Positions 1-13,500 of a DNA stretch of 64,000 bases are shown here, one piece after another (position 1 is the first letter of the stretch; the number at the start of each line of letters is the position of its first letter). Source of the DNA: Porpolomopsis calyptriformis (taxonomy: Eukaryota > Basidiomycota > Agaricomycetes > Agaricales > Hygrophoraceae); contig OX621170.1 in NCBI GenBank assembly GCA_951640195.1, positions 992,001 through 1,056,000 on the forward strand, in the 5' to 3' direction. The notes under the pieces were generated by a model, which searched no databases, was not told the DNA's origin, and saw only the letters and a list, made by a program, of their open reading frames with translations. A program made the position numbers and the translations under genes.

Positions 1-968
1 CATTCTTTTGGCATCTTCTATTGCAGCATCATCCTCCGCCACTAAAGGAAGGGTCTCAGGAAGCCCATATCGCCCTTTGATGCGGTCGTCTGCTTTCTTC
101 TTCTCCATCTCAACCTTCTTTTCTTCTCGAAAACGTTTCCGAACTTTGAGAGAGAGAGCGTAGGGGTCGGCATTGTAGTGCTCTGACACCGATTGCAGCG
201 ACTCAAGGCGCGGGACTTGAACGTTGGTGAGATGATTCTGGGCGTTTGTCGTCTTCTCAAGAGCAGCGATGGGGTCAGCGACCGAGGTGCTCCCTTCATT
301 GTCTGCCAAACTCTGATGAGATACGGGCTATGAACCAAAACAAAAAAAAAATGCGTTTGCAAACCATGAATGGCAAATCCGCCGTGTTCTTCTGGATCCC
401 AATCCTCGTCCTTCTGACGCGCGCCAGCAGTTACGACGTAGCGAGTGTTCTGGGAGACAACTTGGATTAGAAAGGGATACGTGGCTTTCTCGTCTCATTA
501 CCTTAGGATCCGTCTGTATCTCGAACCATCCGTCGCACAAGTGGCATTTGCAACGGAAGGAGAAAATGGGTGTCGAATAATACGATCCGATTTTCTTTTT
601 CTCAGCGTTGTAGCGTACGCCCATTCCAATGTGGTTGTTGCAGGTTCCGCTGTTGTTTTTGGCCTCTAAGTTCGGGACTCGAGGGTTTTCAAGAGTACTT
701 ACCACCATATGTTGAACGGCAACTCAAACCGGGTTATGAGTATACCCTGATCGATTTTACGTGCGCGATCCCCGAGAGCATGCTTGCCTGAAGGAAAGCA
801 GGTGAGATGGTTGATAACGCCAAGGCACAAAGCTTACCTCTGTATGAATTGAGACTGCCATGCTTTTCTCCGTCGTAATCTGGGGGATAATATTTGTTGA
901 AGCCTGTAGGGCTGCATGAATGGGTTTGAACGAGGGCAGGATAGCAAATGGAGCGATTGACCTTGCAT
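1..968 (-). CDS. Saf4/CCDC130-type (CWC16 family) pre-mRNA splicing factor, 3' end outside the window
   Basis: Splicing-associated protein of the Yju2/CWC16 family, expected to act in the spliceosome in the nucleus. The start ATG at 968 encodes only MQ before an intron at 904-961. The next exon reads GFNKYYPPDYDGEKHGSLN, the diagnostic start of CCDC130/Saf4. Later exons carry GDRARKIDQGILITRFELPF, NHIGMGVRYNAEKKK and CKCHLCDGWFEIQTDPK. These contain the CxxC pairs of the family zinc site and the RYNAEKK signature. A charged Lys/Glu-rich segment continues to base 1 with no stop, so the C-terminus lies off the window. At least five introns are visible. It is divergent from the uS10 gene with 186 bp between starts. 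Identity of the family is firm. Saf4 rather than Yju2 rests on the GFNKYYPPD opening and the GMGVRYNAEKKK form of the motif. Confidence 0.9.
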
Positions 969-1154
969 GAAAGAGTCAAAATTTAAACCACCGCCGGCAA
1001 GTACCGTGTCCGCTTTAAAACTCTAAATTCATCCCCAATCCACACACAGACAACACTTAGGTCAGTCTGTATTCTGTTTACCGCCATCCGTCGCGCTGAC
1101 CATGTAGCACAGTCACCTTCTGACTCATTCACACCCTTTCCACATTTGCAAAGA
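969..1154. promoter_or_regulatory. Shared divergent promoter between Saf4-like and uS10 genes
   Basis: This 186-bp gap separates two divergent start codons, so both promoters must lie here or overlap the first exons. It contains C/T-rich stretches on the uS10 side (around 1080-1140), as often seen ahead of fungal ribosomal protein genes. No clear TATA box is visible. The regulatory role is inferred from the layout. Confidence 0.5.
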
Positions 1155-1690
1155 ATGAGTTACGTCGCTAAGGGAGAAAAAGAGTACGACGCAACCGGCG
1201 CGCCTCTGCCTGGTGCCAAAATTCACAAGATCAGGATCACTCTGACGAGCAGCAACGTGAGGAACTTGGAGAAATGTACGTCGTATACGATACCTCTCTT
1301 CTTTCTTCATTTCACCAAGTTCCTCAGTCTCCGCCGATCTTGTGAACAGAGCGAAGGACAAGCAGCTCCGCGTCAAGGGCCCCGTCCGGCTGCCCACCAA
1401 AGTTTTAAAGATCACCACTCGGAAAACGGTGCGTTCCGTTGCACGGGTTACCGACGATCATCTAATGTCTCCCGCCCACGTAGCCTTGCGGTGAGGGCTC
1501 CAAAACTTGGGACCGCTACGAGCTAAAGATTCACAAACGGCTGATTGACTTGCATTCGTCGAGTGAGATTGTGAAACAAATCGTCAGTATTTTATTATGA
1601 CTGCTCAATTTCGTTTTGCTGACCGGTTGTTATAAGACGAGTATCAGTTTAGAACCGGGTGTTGAAGTTGAAGTCACAATCTCTGCCTAA
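1155..1690 (+). CDS. RPS20: 40S ribosomal protein S20 (uS10 family)
   Basis: Small-subunit ribosomal protein uS10, about 120 residues, cytoplasmic. Exon 1 reads [20 protein letters not shown] then [19 protein letters not shown]. Later exons give [40 protein letters not shown] and [17 protein letters not shown], ending [12 protein letters not shown]. These follow eukaryotic uS10 along its whole length. Three introns are visible, with donors near 1274, 1429 and 1582. The last one splits KQI from TSISLEPG. The start is the ATG at 1155. The TTG nine bases upstream in the same frame is not needed. Stop TAA is at 1688. Nothing unusual was seen. Confidence 0.95.
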
Positions 1691-1773
1691 TATCTAGAAT
1701 CCATTCAACGATTGGGATGAATTAATCCATGCGTTGTGTTCCAAAATTACGAGTTATGAGGGACGAAACACGT

Positions 1774-4736
1774 CTAAATATAAACCGCGTAAGAACCAAT
1801 AACGGGTCGGTGATCACTCCTTCCATCCAGCCGACACATTGCTCGGTCATCTAGTGTGTCATAGCTCAAACACACAACATCACCCCTGTGTGGTGTCGGC
1901 GCAACGGAACCAGAGTGCGGTTGCTCTTGCATCGGGCTGTTATCCGTACTCTCCCGGGAAAGGAATGACAGAAAACGCCAACGGGAGGGAGTGGGAGCCG
2001 TTGGGGACTTGGTAGGCATGTGTGGGGGATCTCTCGCTGATGAGGAGGAGGGAGAATAAACCCCAATCGTAGCGCAGCGTGCGCGAGGATCGAAATCGTG
2101 AGACAGGTTCCTCATGAGCCGCGGTTTCTCTGTCACGCGTACACTCTCGGTTGACTTGGAGTGATGGAGCTTCTCCGACCCATTCGGAAGGTTGAATCGA
2201 TCAAACGGGGTGACCGTATCAAGGCCCTCTCCTACCTCAGTTGTCGGCGAAGATGAGATTATCGTGTCCGTGGACTGGAGGGCTGATGTGTTTGGTGAGC
2301 TGGCCAAAATGAGAGATCCTGGACGACTTCGAGCGGACAAAGGTCGGAAAGCATGAGAGAGAAAATGACCCATGCGTGTTCGAGGTCGAGTCTGATTGTC
2401 TAATGGACCGTCTTCCGTTTCCGGGTCAGGCTCGACGGTCGACTTCCACAAGATCCGATCACACCTTTTATCAGATCGTCAAATATGCAACGCAATACAA
2501 GCATCTTTGATTCTTACCAGCTTGGGACTCGCTTCTTATGGGAAGAGTCATAGACACCTTTGTCCTCTTCCTCTTCTTCTGTGTGATGAACAGATGAGCT
2601 CGACGGCGTCTGTGCAGAGATAGTGGGAGAGGGGCGATATTCAAGATCTGGTGTGGAAGTTGCGGGGATCGACGGACTCGTGCTTGTCGAAACCTCAGTG
2701 GTGTTGCTAGGTGTATTGGCTTTACGGCCCGGGGTTAAAGGGTGACCGAACCCATGCCTTCCCCTAGGTCGCTTAGATGGACTGGCAGGAACGAAGGAGG
2801 GAGAAACTAGTTCAAGCCACAATGATTTCGCCTTGTGGGCAGCCGCTGTTAACGAAACCCCGCCACCTGGCGCGCTGAGACCGGGGAAAGGTGCTGGGTG
2901 GAAATAATCATCGTCATCGGCATCTGTTCCCAGCCTTGATTGAGAGGTATGGACCGAGGATGATAAAGAAACATCTTCTCCATCACATTCTTCCTCGGCA
3001 TCATCCTCTGCCAGCGGCTTTTCGTAGACTTCAGCTAGATGGTCCATCCGATCTGCCAATCGCTTCCAGTGGTGGTGCCTTGAACCTCGTCTCTTCCTGA
3101 AGGGCCGGTGAACATCGTATTTGAACGTGGGAGGAAAATTGATGGGAGCCTCTTTGAATCCAACAAAGGCTTCACCTTTGCTCATCAACATTTGCAGCTG
3201 ATCAAAAGCCAGTGCCTGTGAATATTCTGGTCTAGTGGTGAGATCACGAAGAGAGGTAGGTAGAGCAGCTTCCTACCATGGCGTGATATCAACCAATCAG
3301 CATGAAGTCGTGAAATGTCTAAGCGAAAATTGAGATCGCCGCATATAAATGTATGGTCGAATCGATCAGTGATATCTTTCGGAGCACGACTGAGCAGAGG
3401 GCGAACTGAAGCAAGAAGCTTGACAGACCTTCGGCGACCAGTCGGGGATCGTCTGGCCTCAGAAAATTATCAAGCACAAGCTCAGTCTGCAGAAATGCCA
3501 TGTCATGTCGAGATCGATCTGCGTGAACTTGAACCAACCTTGATTTTAGCCAAATTTGCCAAGCGGTGATGTTGTTTACCCCCATGGGCTGGACAGGAAT
3601 GGGTCAAAAAAATCAAGGAGAGTATGGAGAAGACCAGTCTCCTGACCTGCAAGGTGGGCATTGACGAACAACAGAGTTGTTCCGTCGAGATTGAGACTGA
3701 TCCCAACACCTCCCTTATTCCCGACTCTCCCGCCAATCAACCCTGCGGTGACGGCTGATTTGGAGGTGCCTACCCCAGGAGGTTATTTCGACCATGAGGT
3801 AGGGTTGGATGAAGAATTGGAGGTACCTTTGACAAGGTGCCGGATATCCCGGTTGATATAGATGGCTAAATAGATTCCCATCATACGTTCCTTTATTAAC
3901 AATTGGTACGGTCCCTTCGGGTTGGGGTGTGAAGTGGGATCGGCGCCGTCGTGTGGATTTGTGCGAGCGAAATGTGAGAGGGCAGAGGTACAGGTGCGGG
4001 TGGCAGGAAGATCGAGGTAACATAACGAGTCCTCGATCATGGATGTCCAACCGGAATGCGGATGACCGATGACTTCGGCGTTGTCTGTGTCCTTGCTTTT
4101 ATGCAGGTGAAGAAGTCGGTCGTGATCTTTGTGTTTGTGATTGTCAGAATCCTTCTCTCTATCAACCAATTTGAAACCAGCGCCCAAACCCATGGGCATT
4201 CCTGTGAAGGGATGACTAACTACTGAGGGTGGAGAGCGGGAATAGATGTACCTAACGTGGTTGGGCACTCTTGGCCTGCACTGAGAGGCGCCGCTGAGAA
4301 AAGGGAGCGGACGTGGGACAGTTACTAGGAGATAACTCACATTACGACTAGATGGTATGGATGATGGGTATCATTGGAAAGTGTCGGGAAACCAGAAGGA
4401 GCTGAGCCGTTGTAGGGAGGAACAGAACCCAAAAGCTCGGTTAAATCACCCTGGGCACATGGCGATCAGGTGAAGGTCGGACTGAAGGTGAGAGATGTCT
4501 AACCTTTGGGACGGAATCGTGCATATTCCAGGTGAGAATCCGGATTTTGAGGAATTTTTGTGAGTGGTCGGATGGTTTTGGGGTGGTCTTTGGAGGTGGA
4601 GGAACTGGGCTGGTGGGCAGGAGAGATTGAAGACGAGCAAAGACATTCTGGCGGGCTTGAACACCCTGTGAGGAGGAAGACGGTTAGATTGAGGGGTCGT
4701 ACCTTGAGGAGAGGTCATACACGTTGGTGGTGTCAT
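1774..4736 (-). CDS. Inositol polyphosphate 5-phosphatase (IPPc / endonuclease-exonuclease-phosphatase fold)
   Basis: Removes the 5-phosphate from phosphoinositides or inositol phosphates. The pieces of an IPPc domain occur in order across about eight introns. They are TWNMHDSVPKG (first motif), QECPT, RVGNKGGVGISLNLDGTTL followed by FVNAHLA, CGDLNFR, a FPPTFKYD segment, PSWCDRILW and, near the end, LDGRSDHRPVIGSYAVYI. The catalytic Asp/Asn and SDHRP residues are present. Two low-complexity inserts interrupt the fold. One of about 190 residues, acidic and Ser/Thr-rich, lies between FPPTFKYD and PSWCDR. A second of similar size lies between WCDRILW and SDHRP. The start is taken as the ATG at 4736, just after the DUF1748 gene stops at 4789. 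No SAC, C2 or membrane segment is visible, so the substrate is unknown. Confidence 0.82.
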
Positions 4737-4788
4737 GACAACAACATGTGTATAGATACCAAATACGATACGGGTACTGTACACGCGC

Positions 4789-5065
4789 TCATCGTCTCGA
4801 ATCTTTACTGAAGTAGCGGCTGTTAACTGCAGCCGTTTGTGCAATGTCAAACACGGATTCTCCAACATCAAGGAACCGCCGGGTAACACTGTTCAGAGTC
4901 GGGTCGGATATGATATTACTGAGATCAAGTCTACGGAAAAGATCAGCTGCGGATACCGAACGGTGAAGAGACTGACGAGAAACCACTCGAACGTCTAACT
5001 CCAGCGACGACTGTTGATAGCAGGACAGCGTCTACCGCATAGTGGACAAGTCTTCCCAAAACCAT
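4789..5065 (-). CDS. DUF1748 family small protein, probably mitochondrial
   Basis: Small protein of about 75-80 residues. The ATG at 5065 opens MVLGRLVHYAVDAVLLSTVV, then AGVRRSSG, the characteristic N-terminus of the fungal DUF1748 family. The second part, SDPTLNSVTRRFLDVGE then SVFDIAQTAAVNSRYF, matches the family C-terminal half. A short intron must join the two near 4935-4975. The most natural join uses a donor after RRSS and an acceptor CAG before CTGATC, giving an unusually short intron of about 37 nt, so this junction is uncertain. Yeast family members are reported as mitochondrial, but their role is not known to me. The gene starts only 41 bp from the stop codon of the upstream sulfite oxidase gene. 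Confidence 0.75.
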
Positions 5066-5106
5066 TTCAAGGCGGTAGAGGTGTGGTATATTAGGTAATA
5101 AGGTAG

Positions 5107-6326
5107 CTACCACTTCCGTCGACCCCAGGCATTAAACGCGACACCTCTCAGATTCCATCCACCCTCTTTCTCTTGGGTCGCTCCTGATTCGTCCACCGCT
5201 CGACTAAACACTTCGCCACTCTCCCCGACGTCTGTGATCGTCCCTTCCCACAATGTCCAGCTCCATTTCCCCGTTTGGTACGTAGTTCGTGCGGGAGACC
5301 ATGTACTACCTTCGTCTACGCTCAGATCGACGCGTGCGACATTGCCCCCTGCACCCCCTATGGCATAGCCTTGGACCAAAATCTGAGAGGGTGATAGTCG
5401 TGTGACCGACCCCACCACAGAATTCAGCGGCAGGACAGTCATTGAAGGGTACTCGGGCCAGACGGATTCGGCGGCTTCTTTAGTATTGATCTGATAAAAA
5501 TAAAGTGAGCAATGTGGGCGGTTATTTCACCGGTATTGAAGCCGGGCTCACATGAGGAGGCAATATCTTGTAGTCACGTTGTTGATAGTAATTGGCGGAT
5601 TCGTTGACAGAGACAGTGATGGTGTCGACCCACTTGACCCAACGCGCGCCGAGATAGCCCGGCACGACCACACGAAGAGGACCACCGTGGTCGGGCGAAA
5701 GAGGCTCGTCGTTCATCTAGACGGGTTAAGCTTCATTAAGGGATTGAAAAGACTTCAGGACCTGCCTCGAATGCAAGTAAAACATCATCATCTTTGTTCA
5801 ATGCTCTGGCGAGAGGAATGGAGGCGCCATAATAATCATCGTCCTGACAATTGGCCACATATGAGGCGAAACAGACATGCGCATTCTCCTCAGCCTTCAC
5901 GCCAGCATATGCGAGAACATCAGACAGACGGACGCCACCCCACTTGGCGTTTCCAATGACACCGTCTCCCCAAGCTACGCCAAATACTTTTCCGAGAGCG
6001 GACATCTCCTTGCGCCGGTTTCCAGCGCACTGGGTGAGATGTTAGCGGTCGGCTGGACTGTGAGTGAAGGGATGTACCTGGAGTGCGGCGACGACCTGCG
6101 CCTTTGGGAAGAGGGCGCGAAGCTGGTGCAAAGAGAGCTTGAGCTCGGAGGACACCCCTCCATTTACGAGGATAGTATACCCGTCTTCGCTGAGGTCGTT
6201 GACGACGCTGTGATTGCGACAGTAGAAGAGATCGTCGGGTGTGAGTTGAAACTGAACCAAGGCAGAAGACGGCGGTTCTGCATTGAAGGGATGGGTGGTA
6301 CGAACGAAAAGGAGAGAATGGTCCAT
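5107..6326 (-). CDS. Sulfite oxidase (molybdopterin enzyme without a haem domain)
   Basis: Molybdenum-cofactor enzyme expected to oxidise sulfite to sulfate. The ATG at 6326 gives [20 protein letters not shown], followed by [12 protein letters not shown], as in fungal sulfite oxidases. After an intron comes CAGNRRKEM, which contains the Mo-ligand cysteine. Then follow [19 protein letters not shown], the stretch [15 protein letters not shown], and [20 protein letters not shown] for the cofactor domain. The C-terminal dimerisation domain includes [19 protein letters not shown] and ends AWGRRKW. No cytochrome b5 domain precedes it, so it resembles the peroxisomal/plant-like or fungal haem-free form. 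No clear PTS1 is seen. Three or more introns are visible. It is divergent from the kinase gene at 6471. Confidence 0.9.
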
Positions 6327-6470
6327 CAGCAGGTGTGTTTCATGTGCCGGGACTGTCGGCAGCCGCCGGTTCATGAGACCACAGGTATTGGTCCAAAAAC
6401 TGAAATTCTTGTTCTCGTGGTATTCATCAAACTACATCCCCCCTTTGCTCTCTCGCCCGGTGCGTGAATT
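6327..6470. promoter_or_regulatory. Divergent promoter, sulfite oxidase / kinase
   Basis: A 144-bp gap between two outward-facing start codons. Both genes must share regulatory sequence here. No specific motif was recognised. Confidence 0.4.
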
Positions 6471-8122
<1,652 letters not shown>

Positions 8123-8409
8123 CTGTCATCATCATGTGGTGCGTTCTTTCTTATCACGGTGTCCCCACGCGACTGAGGTGGTCTGAACAGCGACCTGTAC
8201 TCGTCTTACCTAATTTATACGCAGCGGTAGGCTATATGTTGTTGGAATACGGAATGTTTTCTCGATCAATCTTTCAGTTTTGTTAGGACTGTTGGTGAGC
8301 GTTGCTTCATACTGTAACCACCAGCCTTGCTGTACTTTGCAACATCTGTATCGTTTTTGTCATATACCAAACGCACTCTTTACGTAATAACATCTTGTCC
8401 TTTACCATC

Positions 8410-10254
8410 ATGGGTCTTCTGCTATCCTTACCATTAGCTGGAAGTTTGGGAACCATTGGCTCCTCATGTCTCGCCGGCCTTGCATTCTGTTGCACATCGA
8501 CAGCTGGTAATCATTTCTGTCGATTGTTAAGCTATAGTCTTTGACTGCGCTTTCACTTTCCAGCCTCGATGTTCTTCAAGTCATGCAATTGTAACTCTTC
8601 TATTGCGACCCGTGTCGGTTTTGCGGTATGTCATCCCGGTGTCCTCCTTGGGACGTTCCTCTGACTCGGCGTCCTTGTTGAAGTTGATATTCTTGCTCGA
8701 TTCCATGCTTGCGTGGATCATGAAGAGCGATTTTGCTATAAAGCAAATCGAGAAATGGAGTTACGATTACATCAAGATGGAATGCGACGACGACAAGTGT
8801 TATGGTGTTCTTGCCGTAAGTGTGCTCCCGTTGGCGTGGCGGCCTGGCCCCGAATTCATCTTGCCCTAGGTGCACCGTATATCTTTTGCTTTGTCTCTCT
8901 TCCACCTCATTCTCAGTCTCTCCCTCATCGGCGTCCGGGACACGCGGGATAAACGTGCGGCCATTCAGAACGGGTAAGTTCCTGTCACCCTTAATCAGCC
9001 TTTTTCGAATGAAATCGCGTCCTTTCAGCTGGTGGGGTCCCAAAGTCTTGTTGTGGATCGTCCTCGTCGCCATATCCTTTTTCATTCCCAACGGATTCTT
9101 TATATTCTGGGGAAACTATGTCGCTCTCATCGGCGCAACCGTCTTCATCCTCCTCGGTTTGGTCCTCCTCGTCGATTTCGCCCATTCTTGGACGGAAACG
9201 TGCCTCGACAACTGGGCAGACTCGGAATCCCTCTTCTGGCAGTGGATTCTCATAGGCTCAACCGCAATAACATACGCCACGACGATCTCTCTGACTGCCG
9301 TCCTCTATGCTTTCTTTGCTGGGTCCGGTTGCACCCTCAACCAGTTTTTCATCTCATTAAACCTGGTGCTCTGCATCATCGTGACCATCATTAGCTTGAA
9401 CCCCACCATTCAGGAAATGACTCCACGCTCTGGTCTAACCCAATCCGGCATGGTCGGGGCATACTGCACATATCTTATCATTTCCGCTCTAAGCAACCAC
9501 AAGCACGATACTTGCAACCCTCTCCGTCGCGGGACGGGCACAACCACCGTCGTTCTCGGTGCCATTTTCACTTTCCTAGCCATTGCTTATTCCACCACCC
9601 GGGCAGCCACACAAAGTCGCGCGCTTGTAGGTCAACGTGCTGGCTCTGGTGCGCTACAACTATCCAACGATGACGATGGGAGTCGTGCCGAGCTTGGCGT
9701 CGTCAGCTCTCAACCCAGCCGAATGGAAACACCGAGGTACCAAGCTTTGGTGGCTGCAGTGGAGGCAGGGTCCGTACCTTTAGCTCTTCTTGCATTTTAG
9801 TTTTCACCTCGTCTTTCCACAGTGCTATTCCTGCCTCGGCGCTAGACGAGGAAAACGATGACGATGATCACGTTACCGATACACAAGACGATGAACGTTC
9901 CGGAACGCGATATAATGCAAGTGATCGTCGTCTCCTTTGCTTAGTTCACCTTTAACATACCCTTTAGTATTCTTGGTTCCACGTCATCTTCGCAATCGGA
10001 GCCATGTATGTAGCCATGCTCCTCACTGACTGGTGCGCCGCGGTGTTTTTCGTTATTTCAAAAACCTTACTCGCCTTATTAGGAACGTTGTATCAAATAA
10101 ACCTATCGACGGGCCAGCCAGTCCAGACACAGACGTCTATATTGGTCGCTCTGAAACCGCGATGTGGATGAGGGTGGTGTCGAGCTGGGTCTGCATGCTA
10201 CTGTATGCGTGGAGTCTGCTCGCGCCGGTTTTGATGCCCGATCGGTTTGATTGA
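8410..10254 (+). CDS. SERINC/TDE1 family multipass membrane protein (Tms1-like)
   Basis: Multipass membrane protein of the serine-incorporator family, usually vacuolar or endosomal in fungi. The ATG at 8410 opens MGLLLSLPLAGSLGTIGSSC, followed by the cysteine-rich SERINC start and SCNCNSSIATRVGFA. Later exons include FLLDSMLAWIMKSDFAIKQI, the loop CDDDKCYGV, SLSLIGVRDTRDKRAAIQNG, the helix-rich stretch starting GWWGPKVLLWIVLVAISFF, DFAHSWTETCLDNWA, and NPTIQEMTPRSGLTQS with AYCTYL. The C-terminus reads WMRVVSSWVCMLLYAWSLLA. Roughly ten helices are expected. At least six introns are visible. The 287 bp upstream (8123-8409) contain no coding sequence that I can support. Confidence 0.9.
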
Positions 10255-10516
10255 TTATTACAACCGCTTGTAATCTTAGTTTCATCCCCGCTAAGCGTGT
10301 GAATAATTAGACGAGAAATGCGTATAATTGCATGCGAATAGTGAAATGCGATGTAACAAGCTATGTATGGTGGAAAGTTAATAACCGGAATGTACGATGA
10401 TATGCTGGCTCAATGCGATCGTCTAGCGCTAGTATGAGGAATCTAGAGGTTACGAAAAATTGCAAGGGGGGGGAGACACGGGAATCACATTCTACGCAGG
10501 AAAACCACACACCGTG

Positions 10517-13500
10517 TTAACTAGATTCAGGTGGGTCACTCGGTAAGGGAGGTGATGGAGATCGGGACGGCGCCCGAGACGGAGGGGCGCCCCATCGTCG
10601 ATAGACGGGGTCACCGGGTGTAGTATCCGGATGGATCTGAACGCGACCCTCCCACAAAGCAGCCGACGACTTGGACGGGTCGAAATGAGCAGGATCTGAA
10701 AGGGATTCAGATTGCGGAGCCCAGCCAGCACCAATCGAGGAAGCCACGAGGGATGGGACCATGGCCATAAGAGAAGGCCTATGTATTATATCAGCTTTTG
10801 CTGGGAAGAAGAATAGGAAAAAAAAGGCCAACTGACAGCCTGAGCCGGTCACCCTCGTAGGACGGTCGGGCTAATCGGCTCTTGTTGACACGAGGGGAAG
10901 ACTTGAGACGACCACCGCGGATTTGAGCGAACACCCAGAGATTGTCCCGGACTTGAGTGATGGCAGAGTTCCATTCCAGATCCGGCCGGGACGATGGGAG
11001 GACTTTTGGTTCGGAAAGCAGCCGTAGCTTCTTGAACAACTTTTCAAACGGACCATTAGGGAGGAGACGAACGACAATTCCCAGTGGTATCGCAACGAGA
11101 CCGAGTGCGACAGAAATAACCCATGCATGGACGCCTACGGGGGTCACCTGGAACGCAGCCCCACCCACAAAGACGATCAGTATTTGGATGGCGATTTCTG
11201 TTGTCAAGGGTATCAGAGAGCCAGAAAGACGATACAAAGAGAGAAAAACACACCGATTACGGTGATGATAATGAAATTATAGTTTCTAGTGATGCCCTCG
11301 AAAATGTTGAGTTTCCGGTCCAATCTCCGGCAGTTGAAGGAATTGAAGATTTGCGCAAAGACAAAGATGTTGAAGACCACGGTCTGGACCGCGACCTTAC
11401 CTGGGGACCCAAAAATCTTGTTGCCAAGAAAATGGAAAGCGAGGACGACGGTGATCTGATAGATAGACTGAAACATGATCTGTTTGCACATGTCCACCGA
11501 GAAGAGCGGGGCGGTTTTTTTGTCTGGCTTGCGGTCCAACAACGCCTCAGAGGCCGGATCGGTGGCCAAGGCGAGGGCAGCAAACGTGTCCATGATGATG
11601 TTGATCCACAGCAACTGGACCGCGGACAGAACGGGAGCCTCATCCGATGCCGAGACGGCGGAAACGAAGGTGATCACCACGGCCGTGACGTTGGTGCAAA
11701 CTTGGAACTGCAGGAACTTGCGGACGGCATCGTTCACGCAGCGTCCCCACATGATAGCCTTCACGATCGAAGCAAAGTTGTCGTCCATGAGGATGATATC
11801 AGAAGCTTCTTTGGCAACCTCTGTTCCAGCCAGACCCATGGAGAACCCGACGTGAGCGGTCTTGAGCGCGGGTCCATCATTAGTACCGTCACCGGTGACG
11901 CCAACGACTTCTCCCATCTCCCTGAGCTTCTCAACAAGCAATTTCTTGTCTTCGGGTGACGATCGAGCAAGGACCTGCAATCGGGGCACGACATCCAGCA
12001 TCTCCTGGTCGCCGAGGTTCCGGAACACGGGGCCTTCCATTATGATCCCCCCAGCGGAATAGATCCCTGCCTGCGATGCAATGGAGCGAGCTGTGAGGAC
12101 GTTGTCACCAGTACACATCTTGATGGTCACGCCAGCCTTGTGGCACTTTGCGACGGCTTCATGGACACCAGGACGGAGAGGGTCTTCGATGCCAACGATA
12201 CCTATCAGAGTGAGATCAAAGGCGAGTTCTTCGTACGGGACCTGCCAGAGAGGATGGGGAATACGGTACGAAACACAAAAAGAGAGAACGTACCTCATCG
12301 GCCGGATAGTCCATACCCTTCGGTGGCCACGAACGGAAATCTCGATAACACAATGCAATCGTTCGTAAAGATTGATTGGCATAGAAAATGATGGTCCTAG
12401 AAATATTGTCATTGTCCAGCTCATTGATTTCCGAGGTCTCTATATCATCACCCAGGGCGGAACTGCCTCCCTCTTTGCAGACGATGACATGGCGAGAACA
12501 ATTTTTGGACAAAATCTCGCTCGCGCCCTTCAAATACAGTCTGCATCCACCGCGGTGTAATTTGACGACGATGCCCATCGCCTTGCGTTCGCTTGAGAAC
12601 GGAAATAGCTGCATTACCTCCGCTTCATCCCGCATCTTCTTGACGTCGGTCCACCCAAGCCGTTCGGCAAAGTGGAGCAGGGCACCCTCCGTCTTGCTCC
12701 CGACGAAGACGGGGTTTCCCGTTATGGGATCGTTATCCCTGAAGGCGGTAGAGTTGATGGCGATAGCCGCGTTGAGAAGGTTTTGAAGATGGGGAGACAA
12801 CACATTATTGAGTTCGGTCTCATCAAGCGAGAAGTCATCGAGATGTTTGCGAGTTCCTTGAGATTTGGGCAAGTCCGGTTCTGTCTCTGGTTCTACATTT
12901 GCCCTGGTAGAGTTGTCCTTGAGTTTGTGAACGAATTTGGCGTGGATACCGATCGAGCCGGCGACGACGGTCATCTCGTTTTGAGTGAGTGTGCCGGTCT
13001 TGTCGGTACACACGACAGAAGCGTTGGCCATGGTCTCACAAGAGCCGAGGACACGAACCAGGAGTTTTTCGTGGGTCATGCGTTTCGTAGCGAACGCGAG
13101 AGCAAGGGTAACAGCCAAGGGCAAACCTGAGGGAGTTGAGATACGAAAGAGTATAGGGACGGTGACTGACCTTCGGGTACCGCAACAACGACCAAAGTAA
13201 CAGAGATGATAAGAATATTGACGAAAGCGATACCTTTTTGATTCGCGGTGCTGTTGACCAAAAAGGGATATGAGTGGTGGAGCATGATTTTCAAAAAAGC
13301 AATTCACCGCGGGGGGTCGCGAGTGCCCAACTCGACAAAGAATCGGATCATAAGGGCCATCAAAAGAATAAGGCCGGCAGCAACTCCCAACTTTGCAATC
13401 AACTCGGCAAGAGCATTCAGTTTCAGCTGCAACGGTGTGTGTTCTGTATCTTCACGAAGAGCTATATTCCGAAATGGGATTCAGTATGATGGGTCGAAGG

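Noticed and set aside
12672..13130. Long plus-strand frame opposite the Ca2+-ATPase
   Set aside because: A shadow of the real gene. The minus strand carries the DKTGTLT motif and continuous ATPase similarity.
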